NCBI RefSeq assembly: GCF_000182565.1
Contig: NW_015971554.1
Coordinates: forward strand, 1 to 64,000
From: Spizellomyces punctatus DAOM BR117
Lineage: Eukaryota > Chytridiomycota > Chytridiomycetes > Spizellomycetales > Spizellomycetaceae
DNA length: 64,000 nt
Direction: 5' to 3'
Below the pieces are notes generated by a model that was not told where the DNA came from, ran no database searches, and saw nothing but the letters and a program-made list of their open reading frames with translations. Position 1 is the first letter of the stretch, and the number at the start of each line of letters is the position of its first letter. Shown here piece after piece: positions 60,252-64,000 of the stretch. The translations under genes were made by a program, and so were the position numbers.

Positions 60252-60488
60252 TCTTGAAAATGGTGCACGACAACTGTGGGATGGAGAAAGATGCGCCGGT
60301 CATTTTCCCATGACCGCGATCTGGGGACATGCTTTGGTCGGCATGTCTGTCAATCGGATGATCACGTGGCTTTCCAGATATCAAGGCTGCTATTTATTCG
60401 ATGCAAATCATCGTTTAATTGGAGGATGGTCAAAAAGCAAGTATCGTATCTTGCTGTTGTCCATTAGTTTATAATATAAGAATGTCCT
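60252..60488. promoter_or_regulatory. REV3 upstream region with CACGTG
   Basis: 237 bp between the REV3 start and the end of the next minus-strand gene. Contains TCACGTGG at 60362-60369, about 110 bp before the REV3 start codon. Confidence 0.35.
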
Positions 60489-61026
60489 TTAACGTGCCCA
60501 ATCCTTTTCTGGAGGTTCTCCCATTGCTTTGAGCTTTGCGTTCTGCTCGTCCATAAACTTCCTATACGGACCTCTCATGACAGGAGGCAAATCTAAAGGT
60601 TCATTGAACCACCAATTAGGTTCGGCTCGGATCGCTTGCACTTCACGAGAGAGGCGGTTTACTATCCAGAAAGCAAAACACATAAGACCTTGACGGTAAC
60701 AAAAGAAATAGCACGAATTGCTACATACTTTTCGTTCCCCATGCAAGATCCACTTGATAGGCCACTAGCGCGGTAAAGGCTGTCACAGGCAGTATTGCCA
60801 GAGCTGGCTTACGTCCCATAGCCTTTTGCAGTCCCGCCAAGCCAATTATTGTCACCGCGGTGCCTGACATCCAGTAAACCCTGTCTCGGGTAGCAGCAAT
60901 ATTCATCGCAAGTTGTCTATCGCGTTGCTCTTTGTTCTGCTTTATCGCAGCGACTTGTTGCATCATTAGGGCATCTTTGGCCTTGTCGATGGCAGGACTG
61001 GTGATGCTTGATACGAGGGAGCCCAT
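60489..61026 (-). CDS. PLGRKT-like (plasminogen receptor KT) mitochondrial/membrane protein
   Basis: Two exons: 61026-60729 and 60661-60489; 471 nt, 156 aa, close to the 147 residues of animal PLGRKT. The N-terminus MGSLVSS is followed by a conserved helix (MQQVAAIKQNKEQRDRQLAM), then two membrane segments around VYWMSGTAVTIIGLAGL and LAILPVTAFTALVAYQVDLAWG. The second ends in the family pattern YQxDLxxGT. After the intron comes INRLSREVQAIRAEPNWW. The family is widespread in eukaryotes, but its ancestral role is unclear and plasminogen binding is an animal-specific finding. It starts 185 bp from the divergent coronin-PH gene. Confidence 0.85.
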
Positions 61027-61211
61027 CGTGGAGGTGAAGAGTTTTGGGACACGGATTGGTGAAAACACATCCAAAGTCGTTTCAACCCGCGGGCAGATTA
61101 CGGAGCGTGGCTAAGTCAGCCGCATTGCTGGAACACTTGGAACTCTTGGATCATACCATGACTGTGCCACCATTGGCAAACTCCGCTTCGTCTGGAAACC
61201 TTTGAAGGTCG

Positions 61212-64000
61212 ATGGTTTGCCATTTCGAAATGGACCAGCTTTCGGCACCATCCAATTTAAAAAAGAGTCCTTCAAGCATTATACAGAATGCTTCAAAATA
61301 TAAAAACATATTCTCATCGACGCCAACAAAAACGCTATACACGCATCTCAAGATAGACGGAACTGCAACAACGAAACTCAAGGTTTAGAGTTGCTGCTCT
61401 CTCCGGACTGATACTCGGATAGAAAACTGATCTCCACTCCTCCAGTGCAATGAATTGTTCTTTTCAGTGCCTTTTGGCACTGGGAGTATCGGAGTATTTC
61501 CAATTCCACGTACTTCCGTTGTGGAAACCATCAAAATCGAAAGCTCTGCACCGCTGTTACTGCGTAAATACCTCCTTGCTAGAGCAATTCTTGTCCAGTT
61601 CCTAACCAATCTATACTCGAAAAAGTCCATGGAAGACAATTACAGGACTATGAATTTTCTCCGCTTGAGCCGACCATTATTGCCTCTTCAACTCGGTCAG
61701 ATGGTGTCGTGCGGCTGTGGAAAATACCAACAGATATTAGTACGCATCCAGTTGGCAGAGAAATAGATGCTGCAACCATATATTTGGCTGCACATGAAAG
61801 GAAAGTGGAGTTGATAAAGTTTCATCCAACTGTCGGCAACATCTTGGCCACAAGTTCAGCGTAAGTGTGAGCCAAGCGGTCATGCCGATGTTTGCAGTTT
61901 GGCATACAATAGTTGCTTGGAGTGCGAGGCAGTGTCTCAGAATTACTTTGCTTTCTTCAAGTGACTCTACGATCCGTCTGTGGGACATTGAACACATGCA
62001 AGATCGACTAGCGCTGACTTGTCCCAACGACACCGTAGCGCAAAGTATCAGCTTCGACTACTGTGGGGACATGGTAACCGCGATCACTTCTGCGGGAGTT
62101 CTTGTGGTGTACGATCCCCGCGCAAGCACCGATCCCGTCTACACCACGCAAGCAGATCATGTAGCCTCCAAACCCTGTCGAACTTGTTGGCTTGCGCCCG
62201 ATCCCACTGTTGTGACAACGGGCTTCAACAAGCAGAGTGCCCGTGAGATTGCGGTCTGGGACACAAGAAGCTTGCAAAAACCCATTCAGGTGCTCGAGAC
62301 TACGGGAACCGGTGTCGGGGTACTGCAGCCGTTTTGGGATCCTGCTCTCCCGTTAGTGTACTTTGGGTCGAAAGGCGAGGGCATAAGGGTGTACGAGTTA
62401 ATGGAAGGGACGTTGAAATATGTAAATGCTGTAAAGGTCGAAAAACAAGCGGTGAGCAATGCAATGAGAAGTTCCGAATGTTTAATCCATCCGACCCTGA
62501 TCCATTCCGTAGACAGCGGTAGAACTTCTGCCTAAACCCCTTTGTGATAGTCGGAAATGCGAAATCGCCAGATTCTTGAGACTAGGGTATGTGATTTGGG
62601 ATGGACTCTGGGTTAGACAAGTTCTTGCCTACTTATTCGTCCCGACAGTACGGACAACGCGGTAGAAACAACCTCCATTCATGTGCCACGAGTTGACGGC
62701 GAAAAGACCTTTCAAGCCGATTTATACCCGCCAATACCTATAGTCAACCCGGCAGCGAGCTCCCATCAATGGTTTGATGCCGGTGATTCCATCGAACCGA
62801 TGATGGTTGATGTGGTCGCCCCTGAGCCTGTTCAGGTGACGGTAATTTCAGCGCCGGACGACGAGGACGTGTTGAAATTTCAAACAAAGGGAAGTGGCCC
62901 AACAGTTGAAGAATTGCTATTGCAAAGGAAAGACACTCTTCGACGGCAGAGTACGCAAATACGTCGCGCTCCAACTGCAAAATCTCATCCCATCAGCCGA
63001 TCAAGTTCAGGTGCTTCGCTGTCGGCCCTGGGATCCACGCAATCTGAACCTTCTCAAGCTACTACTACCGTTTATCTAGACGGAACAATCGATATTGAGC
63101 GCAGAGGGTGGTTTGGAACCGTATGGGAGCGGCACTATCTTTCGCTGAAAAAATCACGTCTGTACGTGGGTTTGGATCAGGACGCAGAAATGCCCCTGTA
63201 TTTTATTCCCTTGGCCAGCATTCGAAAGCTTGATGTGTTCAGTCTTGGGCCAGATAGGGGGGATGGATCACATCATCTGGGACTCGTTATTGAGACTTCA
63301 GAAAGGGTCTGGAGGTTCAAGGCCGGGTCAAAACCAGAACGGGATATGTGGTTCAATACGTTGACATCCCTGCTAACGGTTCAGGGATCGCTTGGCGTGA
63401 GTAGTGCTCCACTCCCTTCATTACCGAAGAAAGAGTCGCAGACTCGGTTGGCGAATCGGTCGTCGACTCTGGTCGTCGGAAATAGGGAAGGGGCATCTTT
63501 GATTGGAAATATACAGTGTCTCATCTCCAGCGGTCCAAGTTCGAGGCCTAGTAAACCCACTTGGACTGCACGCTTTGCCGTGCTGGATGAAGAAGGTCTC
63601 CTTCACTTGTACCCACCAGACATAAAAGCATATACCGAAAATAAGCCGCCCCTCGAAAGCTTCAACCTTAGTGCAGCAATCTCTGTGAGGCTGGCTGACT
63701 TGTCATCAGACACAACCCCACTTGACCTACTTGCTGACAGTCAGATACACACCAGCAACCTCACATGCTTCCAAATAAACACCACAAAGCGTAAATTATT
63801 GTTTCGGTCGCGAAATGCACATGAAGCAGCGAATTGGGTCTTGCAAATTCGGAGGGTGGTCGTCAGCAAGGGATTTGTTCCCGCCAAGGAGATTGTGAGC
63901 GACGACGTTCTTGAGGGTTGGGTGGAAGTAAAAAGTGGAGGTGAGCGGGTTAAACTCGCTCCTCGGAGATATTGGTTGGAAGTGATTGATGGGACCTTCT
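61212..64000 (+). CDS. Coronin-PH protein resembling villidin (3' end outside window)
   Basis: Starts at ATG 61212 or the in-frame ATG 61230; a 16-codon uORF (61158-61205) precedes. Exon 1 gives SKYKNIFSSTPTKTLYTHLK, joined across intron 61383-61445 to CNELFFSVPFGTGSIGVFPI. The coronin WD40 propeller follows (FSPLEPTIIASSTRSDGVVR, RLWKIP, FHPTVGNILATSSA, STIRLWDI, VVYDPRAS, REIAVWDTRSLQKP) and then the coronin extension (LLPKPLCDSRKCEIARFLRL, TSIHVPR, FQADLYPP). After a linker come PH domain 1 (about 63,080-63,380), PH domain 2 (about 63,500-63,870) and the start of a third (VLEGWVEVKSGG, 63,910 onward). Coronin plus three PH domains is the order in Dictyostelium villidin, which continues with gelsolin and villin headpiece parts. 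Those would lie beyond the window. Confidence 0.88.

Noticed and set aside
61151-61381. Minus-strand frame of 76 residues with a stretch recalling RTA1-like membrane proteins
   Set aside because: It lies opposite the first coding exon of the coronin-PH gene, whose splice to the next exon restores a conserved coronin sequence.
1-64000. tRNA, rRNA or other structured RNA genes
   Set aside because: I looked for B-box-like GGTTCGANTCC and cloverleaf arms by eye and found none convincing. A covariance-model scan would be decisive.

Overview
This is nuclear DNA of a fungus. The genes are dense and split by many short introns (mostly about 50-80 nt, GT-AG, with CTAAC-like branch sites), and the gene set is fungal: ATP synthase gamma, a Tsl1/Tps3-type trehalose synthase subunit, Ypt1, Vps68, Hrt3/FBXO9 and REV3. 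An EHD-family ATPase, a PLGRKT homologue and a coronin-PH protein resembling villidin are uncommon in Dikarya, so an early-diverging lineage (for example a chytrid) is the best guess. That placement is an inference.

Layout. Bases 1 to about 16,500 are a block of nested retrotransposons. A Ty3/Gypsy element (A, running off the left edge) lies inside a Ty1/Copia remnant. The same Copia remnant was hit again by a solo LTR related to that of element A, with a perfect CATTG target duplication. An AT-rich stretch follows, carrying a complete minus-strand Ty3/Gypsy element (B, 7078-15968) with two 600-bp LTRs. From about 16,500 to 64,000 the window is host sequence: about 20 genes, often in divergent or convergent pairs, including ATP3, a d4-type double PHD protein, TSL1/TPS3-like, an ATP-grasp-like orphan family, eL36, the largest TFIIIC subunit, MsrA, VPS68, YPT1, EHD, a CoA-transferase, striatin, an F-box protein, REV3, PLGRKT-like and the 5' part of a coronin-PH gene.

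Two themes stand out. First, the retroelements record CpG-directed mutation. Element A has no CpG in 4,107 bp yet keeps a 1,150-codon open frame. Element B is CpG-rich and has decayed: its single reading frame is broken only by five TGA codons, each explicable as CGA to TGA, and 13 of the 14 LTR-LTR differences lie at CpG sites. This suggests CpG methylation of transposons in this fungus and one element that escaped by losing CpG. Second, the TFIIIC subunit carries an in-frame C4HC3 PHD finger, which would link RNA polymerase III promoter recognition to chromatin reading.

For ATP3, eL36, YPT1, MsrA, the F-box gene, the PLGRKT homologue and the ATP-grasp-like gene I worked out every exon, and each total is a multiple of three. 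The other multi-exon models are supported by homology and by the splice sites checked, but not every junction was resolved.
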